The notes under the pieces were generated by a model that was not told the DNA's origin, made no database searches, and worked only from the letters and a program-made list of their open reading frames with translations. From Sphingomonas corticis (GTDB taxonomy: Bacteria; Pseudomonadota; Alphaproteobacteria; Sphingomonadales; Sphingomonadaceae): a DNA stretch of 64,000 nucleotides. The stretch lies in NCBI RefSeq assembly GCF_012035195.1, contig NZ_JAAVJH010000006.1, forward strand, positions 62,001 through 126,000, in the 5' to 3' direction. Below, piece after piece: positions 46,824 to 55,513 of the stretch (the stretch's first letter is position 1; each line of letters begins with the position of its first letter). The translations under genes were made by a program, and so were the position numbers.

Positions 46824-46953
46824 GCGCCTTCGCAATTCGGCCCCGCACCCCGGTGAAGCGGCGGCCCTGCATCCTCGTGGTGCAGGCGATACCGGGACGC
46901 GATCAGGCAGGGGTCTGCCGGGTCAACGTTGTTCGCAGATTGAAGGAATTGTC

Positions 46954-47568
46954 ATGTCGAAGCGCTCCAGCGCCAAGTACAAGCTCGACCGCCGGATGGG
47001 GGAGAACATCTGGGGTCGTCCAAAGAGCCCGGTCAACAAGCGCGAGTACGGCCCCGGCCAGCACGGCCAGCGCCGCAAGGGCAAGGTGTCCGACTTCGGC
47101 ATCCAGCTGCGCGCCAAGCAGAAGCTGAAGGGCTATTACGGTGACGTGACGGAGAAGCAGTTCCGCCACGCCTATGACGAGGCGTCGCGCATGAAGGGCG
47201 ACACCTCGCAGAACCTGATCGGCCTGCTCGAGCGTCGCCTGGACGCGATCGTCTACCGCGCGAAGTTCGCGCCGACGATCTGGGCCGCGCGCCAGCTGGT
47301 CAGCCACGGCCACGTCCGCGTCAACGGCGTGAAGTGCAACGTCGCCTCGCGCCGCTGCAATGTCGGCGACGAGATCACGCTGGGCACCAAGGCCAGGGAA
47401 ATGGCGCTGGTGCTGGAGGCGCAGAGCCTGGCCGAGCGCGACGTGCCCGACTATGTCGCGCCGGACGGCGCCGCGAAGGTCACCTTCGTCCGCGTGCCGA
47501 CGCTGGACGAGGTGCCCTATCCGGTGAAGATGGAGCCGAACCTGGTGGTCGAGTTCTACAGCCGCTGA
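46954..47568 (+). CDS. rpsD: 30S ribosomal protein S4
   Basis: A 204-residue primary rRNA-binding protein of the small subunit, needed early in 30S assembly and for decoding accuracy. It has the typical start [21 protein letters not shown], the [11 protein letters not shown] segment, and the S4 RNA-binding domain [21 protein letters not shown], shown here by its RRLD core, then [14 protein letters not shown] precedes ATG 46954. It stands alone with its own promoter and terminator, as in many alphaproteobacteria. Confidence 0.98.
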   Translation: MSKRSSAKYKLDRRMGENIWGRPKSPVNKREYGPGQHGQRRKGKVSDFGIQLRAKQKLKGYYGDVTEKQFRHAYDEASRMKGDTSQNLIGLLERRLDAIVYRAKFAPTIWAARQLVSHGHVRVNGVKCNVASRRCNVGDEITLGTKAREMALVLEAQSLAERDVPDYVAPDGAAKVTFVRVPTLDEVPYPVKMEPNLVVEFYSR

Positions 47569-47644
47569 GGCGAAGCCGTAGCGAGAGCGACGGCCGGTCA
47601 TATCCGGCCGCCGCGCGCAGACGTCGTCCGACGACCGCAAAGCA

Positions 47645-47674
47645 AGAGGGCGGCCCCGCAAGGCCGCCCTTTTT
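47645..47674 (+). terminator. Rho-independent terminator of rpsD
   Basis: Perfect stem GGGCGGCC (47648-47655) / GGCCGCCC (47662-47669) with a 6-nt loop, followed by TTTTT (47670-47674), about 80 bp after the rpsD stop. Confidence 0.93.
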
Positions 47675-47741
47675 GCGTATTCTCCCACCTTGTGCCGCGC
47701 ACCTCCCCCGCTAACCTCCATCAGGAACGAGGGGGAATCCG

Positions 47742-49724
47742 ATGCGCCGTCTTATCCTCGCCGCCGTCTGCGCGGCCTCCGCGGCCGTGCCCGCCGCCGC
47801 GCAGGACGCGGCCGCCACCGCCCACGCGTTCGGCGCGCGCGAGTATATCCGGCAGATCAGCCTGTCGCCCGACGGGCGGCGCGTCGCCATCGTCATTCCG
47901 GTGGGTCCGCGCGGCACCGGGGTGATGGTGGCCGATCCGATCGCCGGAGGGGGGGCGAAGACGATCCTGCGCACGCCGGGCACCGACGGCGAGCAGGTGA
48001 CGGACTGTCACTGGGCGACGGCGAACCGGATCGTGTGCGAGGTCGCGATCAACCGGCCGGGCGTCGGCGTGCGCAACATGGTCTTCTCCCGGCTGATCGC
48101 GCTCGACGCGGACGGCCGCAACCAGAAGCAGGTGACCGCGCGGCAGAGCTACCGCGCGCTCGGCGTCGCGCAATTCGGCGGCGACGTCATCGACTGGACC
48201 GGCGACGGCAAGGGCGGCATCCTGATGGCGCGCTCCTACGTTCCCGAGCAGACGATCGGCACCCGTCTGGCCAGCAGCGCGGAGGGGCTGGGCGTGGAGC
48301 GGGTCGACGTCACCACCCTGCGCCGCAGCAACGTGGAATATGCGAATGCCGACGCGGTCGAGTATCTCACCGACGGCAACGGCCATGTCCGCATCGTGGG
48401 CACGCGCCGCTCGAACTCCGCCGGCTACGACGGGAACGTCATCTCCTATTCCTACCGCAAGGCCGCCGGCGGCGGCTGGCAGCCGCTCGGCAAGCTGACG
48501 CTCGGCGACGGCTACGGCACCGGCTTCAATCCCGTCGCGATCGACCGCGCGCTCGATGCCGTCTACGGCTTCGAGGCGAAGGACGGGCGCCAGGCGCTCT
48601 ATCGCGTGAAGCTGGACGGCAGCATGGCGCGCGAACTGGTGCTCGATCACGAGGGCGTGGACGTCGACGGCCTGATCCGCATCGGCCGCCAGCGCCGCGT
48701 CGTCGGCGCGAGCTACGCCACCGAGCGGCGCGAGACCGTCTACTTCGACAAGGAGCTGGAGCGGCTGTCCGCCACGCTGGGCAAGGCGCTGCCGGGCAAG
48801 CCGATCGTCGGAATCGTCGACGCCAGCGACGGCGAGCGCCAGCTGCTGATCTTCGCGGGCAGCGACGACGATCCCGGCCGCTACTACCTCTACGACAAGG
48901 CGACCCGCGCCATGGTGGAGGTACTGCCGGCGCGGCCGGAGCTGGAGGGCGTGACGCTGGCGACGATGACGCCCGTCCGCGTCCCCGCGGCGGACGGCAC
49001 CGCCATCCCCGGCTATCTCACCTTGCCCCACGGCAGCACCGGCAAGGGCCTGCCCGCGATCGTCATGCCCCACGGCGGGCCGGGATCGCGCGACGAATGG
49101 GGGTTCGACTGGTGGGCGCAATATTTCGCCGCGCGCGGCTTCGCCGTCCTCCAGCCCAATTTCCGCGGCTCGGCCGGCTATGGCGCCGGCTGGTTCCAGA
49201 AGAACGGCTTCCAGTCGTGGCGCACCGCGATCGGCGATGTGAACGACGCCGGCCGCTGGCTGCTGGGACAGGGCATCGCCGCGCCGGGGAAGCTGGCGAT
49301 CGTCGGGTGGTCCTATGGCGGCTATGCCGCGCTGCAATCCGCCGCCCTGGACCCCGATCTGTTCAAGGCGATCGTCGCCGTCGCACCCGTCACCGACCTG
49401 GAGACGCTGCGCGCCGAGTCGCTCGGCTTCACCAACTATCCGCACGTCGACCGCTTCATCGGCCGCGGCGCGCACGTGCGGCAGGGTTCGCCCGCGCGCA
49501 ACGCCGCCGCGATCCGGGCGCCGGTGCTGCTGTTCCACGGCGACATCGACGTGAACGTCGGCGTCGCCGAATCGCGGCTGATGGCGAAGGCGCTGCGCGA
49601 GGCGGGGCGGCCGGTCGACTATGTCGAGTACAAGGGGCTCGACCATCAGCTCGACGACGGCGAGGTGCGGGCCGCGATGCTGGAGAGGTCCGATGCCTTC
49701 CTGCGCCGGGCGCTGGGGCTGTAG
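47742..49724 (+). CDS. Exported S9-family prolyl oligopeptidase-like peptidase
   Basis: A 660-residue protein with a signal peptide ending at AAAQ near residue 21. Residues 30-400 form a beta-propeller-like region; the C-terminal alpha/beta-hydrolase domain has the catalytic serine in GWSYGGYAA (S524), aspartate in FHGDIDVNV (D603) and histidine in GLDHQ (H635). HGGPGSRDEWGFDWWAQYF (shown by HGGPGSRD) is the oxyanion region. It would cut peptides or acylated compounds in the periplasm. An M28 peptidase gene follows 43 bp later, so the pair may act in peptide scavenging. Confidence 0.9.
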   Translation: MRRLILAAVCAASAAVPAAAQDAAATAHAFGAREYIRQISLSPDGRRVAIVIPVGPRGTGVMVADPIAGGGAKTILRTPGTDGEQVTDCHWATANRIVCEVAINRPGVGVRNMVFSRLIALDADGRNQKQVTARQSYRALGVAQFGGDVIDWTGDGKGGILMARSYVPEQTIGTRLASSAEGLGVERVDVTTLRRSNVEYANADAVEYLTDGNGHVRIVGTRRSNSAGYDGNVISYSYRKAAGGGWQPLGKLTLGDGYGTGFNPVAIDRALDAVYGFEAKDGRQALYRVKLDGSMARELVLDHEGVDVDGLIRIGRQRRVVGASYATERRETVYFDKELERLSATLGKALPGKPIVGIVDASDGERQLLIFAGSDDDPGRYYLYDKATRAMVEVLPARPELEGVTLATMTPVRVPAADGTAIPGYLTLPHGSTGKGLPAIVMPHGGPGSRDEWGFDWWAQYFAARGFAVLQPNFRGSAGYGAGWFQKNGFQSWRTAIGDVNDAGRWLLGQGIAAPGKLAIVGWSYGGYAALQSAALDPDLFKAIVAVAPVTDLETLRAESLGFTNYPHVDRFIGRGAHVRQGSPARNAAAIRAPVLLFHGDIDVNVGVAESRLMAKALREAGRPVDYVEYKGLDHQLDDGEVRAAMLERSDAFLRRALGL

Positions 49725-49767
49725 CGGCCGTTGTGGCGGGGCGGGCGCCTGTGGCAAGGCGCGCGGC

Positions 49768-51396
49768 ATGAAGCGTCTTCTCCACACCGCCGCCGCCATC
49801 CTGCTCGCCACCCCCGCCGCCGCGCAGGTCTCCGAAACGACGATGAAGCGCGCGGTGGAGACGCTCTCCTCCGACGCGTTCGAGGGGCGCGCTCCGGGCA
49901 CCGCGGGGGAGGGAAAGACGCTCGACTATCTCGTGAAGGAATTCACCCGCATCGGCGCGAAGCCGGGCAACGACGGCAGCTGGTTCCAGACCGTGCCGAT
50001 GGTGGAGATCACCGCCCGCGACGTGTCCCCGCTCGCCTTCGCGACGCCGCGCGGTGCCGTCACCGCGGCTTATGGGCCGGAAATGGTGGTCGGCACCTAT
50101 CGCACCGGCAGCCCGCGCATCGAGGTGAAGGCATCGCCCGTCGTCTTCGTCGGCTACGGCATCGTCGCGCCGGAGAAGGGCTGGAACGACTATGCCGGCG
50201 TGGACGTGAAGGGAAAGACGGTCGTCATCCTCGTCAACGATCCCGATTACGAGACCGCCGGCCTCTCCGGCCCGTTCAACGGCCGGGCGATGACCTATTA
50301 TGGCCGCTGGACCTACAAGTTCGAGGAGGCGGCGCGGCAGGGGGCCGCCGCCGCGATCATCGTCCACGACACCGTGCCCGCCGCCTATGGCTGGAACGTC
50401 GTGCAATCCAGCTGGACCGGCGCGCAGCAGGTGCCCGACGGCGAGGCGGACGCGGCGAAGAGCGCGGCGATCGGCTGGATCACGAAGGACAAGGCGCAGG
50501 CGCTCCTCGCCGCCGCGGGGCAGGACCTGACGACGCTCGCCGCCGCGGCGAAGCGGCCGGGGTTCAAAGCGGTGCCGCTCGCCGGCACCACGCTGTCCGT
50601 CTCGTTCGCCAACACGGTGCGCAAGCACCAGTCGAAGAACGTCGTCGCCCTGCTGCCCGGCACCACCCGTCGCGACGAATACGTCCTCTACACCGCGCAT
50701 TGGGACCACCTGGGCCGGTGCGAGAAGGCGGCCGACGGCGACGACATCTGCAACGGCGCGGTCGACAACGCGACCGGCACCGCCGCGCTGGTCGCGCTGG
50801 CGGAGGCGAATGCGAAGGCGGGGCCGACCGCGCGCTCGCAGCTGTTCGTCGCCTGGACGGGGGAGGAGAGCGGGCTGCTCGGCTCCGATTACTACGGCCG
50901 CCATCCGGTCGTGCCGCTGGCGAAGACCGTGGGCGGCGTCAACATCGACGCGCTGCGCTTCACGGGACCGGCGCGCAACGTGATCGTCGTCGGTGGCGGC
51001 AAGTCGGAGCTGGACGCCTGGCTCGGCCGCGCGCTGGCGAAGCAGGGCCGCGTCGCCACCGCGGAGCCGACGCCGGAGAAGGGCTTCTACTATCGCTCCG
51101 ACCATTTCAGCCTGGCCAAGCAGGGCGTGCCGATGCTCTATATCGAGAACGGCGACGATCTGGTCGCCGGCGGCAAGGCGGCGGGCGAGGCCGCGGCGAA
51201 GGACTATGAGGCCAATCGCTACCACGGTCCCAAGGACGAATACGATCCCGCCTGGAACTGGACCGGGATGATGCAGGACCTGTCGCTCTACTACGACGTG
51301 GGCCGCGACCTCGCGACCTCGACGGCATGGCCCAACTGGCTGCCGGGCGACGAATTCCGCGCCATCCGCGACCGCTCGCGCGCGCTGGGCCGCTAG
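49768..51396 (+). CDS. Exported M28-family metallopeptidase
   Basis: A 542-residue protein with signal peptide (ILLATPAAAQ end). A PA-type insert (VKASPVVFVGYGIVAPEKGW) precedes the zinc aminopeptidase domain: TAHWDHLG (His and Asp), GAVDNATGTAAL (bridging Asp), WTGEESGLLGS (Glu pair) and YRSDHFSLAKQGVP (last His). These are the di-zinc ligands of the M28 family. It lies after an S9 peptidase. Its stop overlaps the stop of the convergent vapC-like gene by 2 bp. Confidence 0.92.
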   Translation: MKRLLHTAAAILLATPAAAQVSETTMKRAVETLSSDAFEGRAPGTAGEGKTLDYLVKEFTRIGAKPGNDGSWFQTVPMVEITARDVSPLAFATPRGAVTAAYGPEMVVGTYRTGSPRIEVKASPVVFVGYGIVAPEKGWNDYAGVDVKGKTVVILVNDPDYETAGLSGPFNGRAMTYYGRWTYKFEEAARQGAAAAIIVHDTVPAAYGWNVVQSSWTGAQQVPDGEADAAKSAAIGWITKDKAQALLAAAGQDLTTLAAAAKRPGFKAVPLAGTTLSVSFANTVRKHQSKNVVALLPGTTRRDEYVLYTAHWDHLGRCEKAADGDDICNGAVDNATGTAALVALAEANAKAGPTARSQLFVAWTGEESGLLGSDYYGRHPVVPLAKTVGGVNIDALRFTGPARNVIVVGGGKSELDAWLGRALAKQGRVATAEPTPEKGFYYRSDHFSLAKQGVPMLYIENGDDLVAGGKAAGEAAAKDYEANRYHGPKDEYDPAWNWTGMMQDLSLYYDVGRDLATSTAWPNWLPGDEFRAIRDRSRALGR

Positions 51397-51770
51397 TCGG
51401 CCCAGGCGCTTTCCAGTTTCGCCGCGCGTGCGGCGAGCCGCCGGTCTCGCGTCCACAGCGCCGCGCCGGCGACGTGCGCTGCGGCGAGAAGATGCGTATC
51501 GACATAGCCGAGGCCCGACCCGCCGAGTTCCTCCCGCTCCACGAACGACAGCCACGCATCCTCCTCGACCGGCGCGATCGACGGCACGGCCCGCAGCAGC
51601 GCGATCGTCCGCGCGCGGTTCGCGATATTGCCCATGGCAAGCTCGCCGACCACGTACGGATGCATCCGCGCGCGCCCGTCGTTCAGCAGCGCCACCAGCG
51701 CCGCGTCGCCTGCACGAAAATGGTCCGCCCACACCGACGTGTCGATCAGGACCGCGGCCGCGGCGGTCAC
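51393..51770 (-). CDS. vapC: VapC-like PIN-domain ribonuclease toxin
   Basis: A 125-residue PIN domain with the acidic triad/quartet D10 (LIDTSVW), E43 (VVGELAMG), D91 (YVDTHLLAAA) and D109 (WTRDRRL). VapC toxins cut RNA, often tRNA or rRNA, when freed from the antitoxin. GTG 51770 overlaps the antitoxin stop (GTGA), the usual coupled arrangement. Confidence 0.92.
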   Translation of the reverse strand: MTAAAAVLIDTSVWADHFRAGDAALVALLNDGRARMHPYVVGELAMGNIANRARTIALLRAVPSIAPVEEDAWLSFVEREELGGSGLGYVDTHLLAAAHVAGAALWTRDRRLAARAAKLESAWAD

Positions 51771-52201
51771 GACCGCTCGCGCGTCGGTTCGCGATAGTCG
51801 GGCATCGATCCGCCCAGTGCCGCCAGCGACGCGCTGGCCTCTCGCGCGATCAACGCGCGCATCGCCTCCGCGATCAGCGCCTTCTCGTCGTCGATGCCGG
51901 ACAATTGCGCCGCGTGGTGAAACAACGCGTCCGCCTCGGCGCCGCGATGGGCGGGGCGCTCGCGCTCGAAGGTCACGCGCCGAAGCTCGAGATCGAGCCG
52001 CGTTGTCTTCCAGCCGACGCTACGCCATCCTTGCGTCTGGCTGCGGCCTTCGCCCTCCTGGTTGGCCCACCATGCCTGATGCTTGTACGCGCTGCCCGGC
52101 AGCGATCGGTTCAAGACCTTCATGACGTCGACGAAGCTGGCTTCCCAACGATCGTCTTCACGCTGCGAGAGGAAATCGGCTAGGGGCTGATAGACCGACA
52201 T
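51767..52201 (-). CDS. Antitoxin: N-terminal DUF7662-like domain plus VapB-type tail
   Basis: A 144-residue protein. The first 80 residues (YQPLADFLSQRE...SFVDVMKVLNRSLPGSAYKHQAWWANQ and GWRSVGWKTTRLDLELRRVTFER, cited in parts) match a domain I believe is listed as DUF7662. The last 50 (LIAEAMRALIAREASASLAALGGSMPDY) look like a VapB tail that holds VapC. ATG 52201 has GGGAG 6 nt upstream; ATG 52207 overlaps that site. The usual AbrB or ribbon-helix-helix DNA-binding part is missing; the N-terminal domain may replace it. Confidence 0.7.
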   Translation of the reverse strand: MSVYQPLADFLSQREDDRWEASFVDVMKVLNRSLPGSAYKHQAWWANQEGEGRSQTQGWRSVGWKTTRLDLELRRVTFERERPAHRGAEADALFHHAAQLSGIDDEKALIAEAMRALIAREASASLAALGGSMPDYREPTRERS

Positions 52202-52214
52202 GAACATCTCCCGT

Positions 52215-52240
52215 GGTATGCGCGGAAGGTATATATACCA
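52215..52240. promoter_or_regulatory. Palindrome between the toxin-antitoxin pair and agmatine deiminase
   Basis: GGTATATATACC (52228-52239) is a perfect 12-bp palindrome; TGGTAT at 52215-52220 repeats its left arm. It lies 26 bp before the antitoxin start and 9 bp before the agmatine deiminase start. It fits an autoregulatory operator of the antitoxin, and the AT core may also be part of a promoter. Confidence 0.5.
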
Positions 52241-52248
52241 AGGATTGC

Positions 52249-53220
52249 ATGGTGTCCAGCAATGTCCCCCCCGCCGAATGGGCGCCGCACGCCGCCGTGT
52301 GGATCGGCTTCCCCAGCCATCCGGAACTGTGGCAGGAGGATCTGGACCAGGCGCGCGACGAGGTCGCCGCCTTCGCCCGCGCGGTCCACGCCGGCGGGCG
52401 GGGCGAGGCGGTGATCCTCGTCGCCGCCGACGAGGAGGCCGCCGCCGCCGCGCGCGACGCCGCGCCCTTCGCCGAGGTGGTGGTGGAGCCGTTCGGCGAC
52501 ATCTGGCTGCGCGACACCGGGGCGATCGTCGACGGCGACGGGCGTGCCAACGACTTCGGCTTCAACGGCTGGGGCGGCAAGTACGACCTTCCCGGCGACG
52601 ACGACGTGGGCGCGCGGCTGGCGCGGCGGCGCGGGCTGTCGATCCGCGCGCACGACTGGGTGCTGGAAGGCGGCGCGATCGACGGCGACGGCACGGGCCG
52701 CCTCGTCACGACCGAGCAATGCCTGCTCAATCCGAACCGCAACCCGTCGCTGACGAAGGAGGCGGTGGAGCGGCGGCTGCGCGACGACCTGGGCTTCGCG
52801 TCGGTGCTGTGGCTGGGCGACGGCCTCCTGAACGACCACACCGACGGCCATGTCGACAACCTCGCGCGCTTCGTCGGCGAGGGGCGGGTGGCGATCCCCG
52901 TCGCGGCGGACAACGACCCCAATTGGCGCATCTACCAGGACGCCGCCGACCGCGCCCGCCGCGCCGGGCTGGAGGTGGTGGCGATCCCGTCGCCCGGCCG
53001 CGTGCTGCGCGACGAGGAGATCGTGCCGGCGAGCTACATGAACTTCTACATCGGCAACGCCGCGGTGGTCGTGCCACTGTACGGCGCGGAGAACGACGCC
53101 GCCGCGGTGTCGGCGATCCAGGCGATCTTCCCGACGCGCGAGGTCGTGGGGCTGCGCGCCGACGCGATCCTGACCGGCGGCGGCAGCTTCCACTGCATCA
53201 GCCAGCAAGTGCCGGCGTAG
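52249..53220 (+). CDS. aguA: Agmatine deiminase
   Basis: A 323-residue guanidino-modifying enzyme that turns agmatine into N-carbamoylputrescine in putrescine synthesis. Visible: PPAEWAPHAAVWIGFPSH at the start, DIWLRDTGAI (substrate Asp), NGWGGKYD, HTDGHVDNLARF (catalytic His) and GGGSFHCISQQ with the nucleophile C316. ATG 52249 follows AAGGATTGC. Upstream in-frame starts would run through the palindrome. Confidence 0.93.
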   Translation: MVSSNVPPAEWAPHAAVWIGFPSHPELWQEDLDQARDEVAAFARAVHAGGRGEAVILVAADEEAAAAARDAAPFAEVVVEPFGDIWLRDTGAIVDGDGRANDFGFNGWGGKYDLPGDDDVGARLARRRGLSIRAHDWVLEGGAIDGDGTGRLVTTEQCLLNPNRNPSLTKEAVERRLRDDLGFASVLWLGDGLLNDHTDGHVDNLARFVGEGRVAIPVAADNDPNWRIYQDAADRARRAGLEVVAIPSPGRVLRDEEIVPASYMNFYIGNAAVVVPLYGAENDAAAVSAIQAIFPTREVVGLRADAILTGGGSFHCISQQVPA

Positions 53221-53678
53221 GCGCGTCGGCAAAGCGACGGCGCCGCTGCGCGAAGCGCAACGCCGGCACCGGCCGGCGGGTCGGCGACTGCCGAACCCGT
53301 CCGACGTCACGGCGGCGGCTCCGCCGTCGCCGCTGTCACGGGCTTGCCGGCGGACATCGGCTTTCCCGTTTGAGATCGAGTTTCGAGAATGTCCGGGTTG
53401 GGTGGAAAGCGGACATTCCGCTTATCGGCACGAAGATCAGGTAAGCTGCCAGACAAGAACCACGATACCAACGATCAGAAGCGAGAGCGCGAACTCTTTT
53501 GGCTTCAACACGCCTCCAGCGAGTCGATCCTGCCACCGCTTCCCATAACCGAATGGTTCAAACGCCATGGATGCGCCTCGGGCTTCATCCTGAATGAATG
53601 ACCACCATCAGGCAAGTCGTAGGTTATCAAGAACGTCCGCTGTTGGGCGGTAGCGGAATGGCCGCTTCTGGTGGTTAG
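53221..53678. repeat. Gene-free stretch with palindromic repeats
   Basis: 458 bp without a credible gene. GC-rich hairpins fill 53225-53345. AATGTCCG (53388-53395) pairs with CGGACATT (53410-53417) around a TTGGG-type loop, and a related copy with TCCGC/GCGGA arms lies at 53636-53657. A third relative, GTCCGC/GCGGAC, is at 54009-54032. Loop sequences share TGGG, so these are one repeat family. Confidence 0.6.
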
Positions 53679-53969
53679 CTACCGTTCGAGATTTGCCTCG
53701 TTGGTAGCAATCGATGCCGTTTTCTCGATTAAGCGGCCTTGCGGCACATCACTGGCGACCAAGCCGGTTTTCGCCATCAGCCACAGCCTCCAAAGCAGAA
53801 AGGCAATCCATCCAATTGCGATCGCAACGCCCGGAATGCGCCACCAATTTTCAAAAAGCGGAGTAGCGAAGAGAGGAAACGTACCAGCAACATATAGCAG
53901 CTTGCCCGCGTAGAGGCTTCCGGACTGAACCTCGTCGACCCAGATGCGAAATCGCTGATAGATCGTCAT
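53679..53969 (-). CDS. Small two-span membrane protein, unknown
   Basis: A 96-residue protein from ATG 53969 (MTIYQRFRIWVDEVQSG). Two hydrophobic segments, about residues 20-37 and 45-68 (GVAIAIGWIAFLLWRLWLM), would cross the membrane, leaving a polar C-terminal tail. GGGGG precedes the start. AT-richer than its surroundings and flanked by repeats on both sides, so it may have arrived by transfer. Function unknown. Confidence 0.55.
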   Translation of the reverse strand: MTIYQRFRIWVDEVQSGSLYAGKLLYVAGTFPLFATPLFENWWRIPGVAIAIGWIAFLLWRLWLMAKTGLVASDVPQGRLIEKTASIATNEANLER

Positions 53970-54220
53970 GAAGCCCCCTGTGAAGCCAAGCCTAGCACGT
54001 CCGGCCATGTCCGCTACTGGGCGTTAGCGGACGTTCCCGAAAACGAACCTGTGACGGGGATCCCGCCACGCGGATCGCGCTGACGACCGCCTGAGCGTTC
54101 CGCTTTCCCAGATCGTGTTCCCGATCACTCTTCCCGAAATCCACCGATCCGAACGGAAAACGGGAAAGCCCCCCGGCTTCCACCTGTCCTACATCGCTTC
54201 CGATCGGCATATCCTCGCCG

Positions 54221-54503
54221 ATGGACACCCCCGATCCCCACGCGCTCGCCTTCCATCCCGTGCCCGGCCGCCAGCGCCACGATGGCTGGACGCCCGATCG
54301 CCAGCGCCGCTTCGTCGCCGCGCTCGCGCTGACCGGGACGGTCGCACGGGCGGCGCAGGCGGTGGAAATGAGCGGGGCGTCGGCCTACAACCTGCGCCGG
54401 CGCCCGCAGGCGGAAAGCTTCGCCGGGGCGTGGCACGCGGCACCGCTACGATCACCGCGCGATCGTCGCCGCGTTGATGCCGCCCGCACCGCCGCGAAAG
54501 TAG
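54221..54503 (+). pseudogene. Remnant of a sphingomonad HTH protein with internal deletion
   Basis: The frame from ATG 54221 gives FHPVPGRQRHDGWTPDRQ then AAQAVEMSGASAYNLRRRP, an HTH start I associate with a family of about 250 or more residues in sphingomonads. After AGAWHAA (about 54440) the frame degrades, while another frame reads YDHRAIVAALMPPAPPRK and stops at 54501-54503, like the usual C-terminus. The middle seems deleted with loss of frame. Confidence 0.5.
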
Positions 54504-54567
54504 ACGGATGCCGCGCGACGCGGGAAACTCCGTCAACTTTCCCCGCCACCGGCAGCGGCGCCCCGCC

Positions 54568-55437
54568 TCACCGCGTCGGCACCGGCTCCGCGCCCGAGTA
54601 ATCGTAGAAGCCGCGCCCGCTCTTCTTGCCGTACCAGCCCGCCTCGACATATTTCACCAGCAGCGGCGCCGGCCGGAACTTGGGATCGCCCGTCCCCTCG
54701 AACAGCACGCGCGTGATCTCCAGGCAGGTGTCCAGCCCGATGAAGTCCGCCAGCGTCAGCGGCCCCATCGGATGGTTGAGCCCGAGCTGGCAGGCCAGGT
54801 CGATGTCGCGGATCGTCGCCACACCCTCGCCCAGCGCGAAGCACGCCTCGTTCAGCATCGGCATCAGCACGCGGTTGACGATGAAGCCCGGCGCGTCGTT
54901 GGCGCGCACCACCGCCTTGCCCAGCGCCTGCGCATACTCCTCGATCGCCGCGACCGTGTCGTCGCTCGTCGCCAGCCCGCGGATCACCTCGATCAGCCCC
55001 ATGACCGGCACGGGGTTGAAGAAATGGACGCCGATGAAGCGCGCCGGATCGGGCGCCGCCTGCGCCAGCCGGGTGATCGGGATGGAGGAGGTGTTGCTGG
55101 CCAGGATCGCGTCGGCGGACAGCACCTTGCCCACCTCGGCGAAGATCGCGCGCTTGATCGCCTCGCGCTCGGTCGCGGCCTCGATCACCAGCGCGCAAGG
55201 ACCCATGGCGGCGACGCTCTCGACCGGCTCGATCCGCGCCAGCGTGGCCTCGCGCGCGTCGGCGTCGATCTTGCCCTTCTCCACGTCGCGGGCCAGCCGC
55301 TTGCCGATGCCGGCCTTGCCAGCCTCGGCGCGCGCCGCGTCGACGTCGGACAGCAGCACGCGATAGCCCGCCGCCGCGCTCACCTGCGCGATGCCTGCGC
55401 CCATTTGCCCCGCACCGATCACGCCAACCGCCTGCAT
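54568..55437 (-). CDS. 3-hydroxybutyryl-CoA dehydrogenase
   Basis: A 289-residue NAD-dependent dehydrogenase (3-hydroxyacyl-CoA to 3-oxoacyl-CoA) for fatty-acid or butanoate metabolism. Features: Rossmann motif [14 protein letters not shown] at 5-17, [24 protein letters not shown] with the catalytic His, [14 protein letters not shown], and the C-terminal GLDHP-type segment [18 protein letters not shown] (in parts). ATG 55437 has GGGAGA 6 nt upstream. Confidence 0.93.
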   Translation of the reverse strand: MQAVGVIGAGQMGAGIAQVSAAAGYRVLLSDVDAARAEAGKAGIGKRLARDVEKGKIDADAREATLARIEPVESVAAMGPCALVIEAATEREAIKRAIFAEVGKVLSADAILASNTSSIPITRLAQAAPDPARFIGVHFFNPVPVMGLIEVIRGLATSDDTVAAIEEYAQALGKAVVRANDAPGFIVNRVLMPMLNEACFALGEGVATIRDIDLACQLGLNHPMGPLTLADFIGLDTCLEITRVLFEGTGDPKFRPAPLLVKYVEAGWYGKKSGRGFYDYSGAEPVPTR

Positions 55438-55513
55438 CAATCGTCTCCCGTTTCGCTCCCGCGCGCCTTAGCCCGCTTTGCCTCGCCCGCGCCACCGCGG
55501 TAGGGGGATCGGC

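Noticed and set aside
47690..49771. 693-residue frame overlapping the S9 peptidase on the same strand
   Set aside because: Arg/Ala-rich out-of-frame reading; the peptidase frame has the Ser-Asp-His triad and a signal peptide.
53389..53601. 70-residue frame in the repeat zone
   Set aside because: It starts within a palindromic repeat and has no ribosome site or recognisable pattern.
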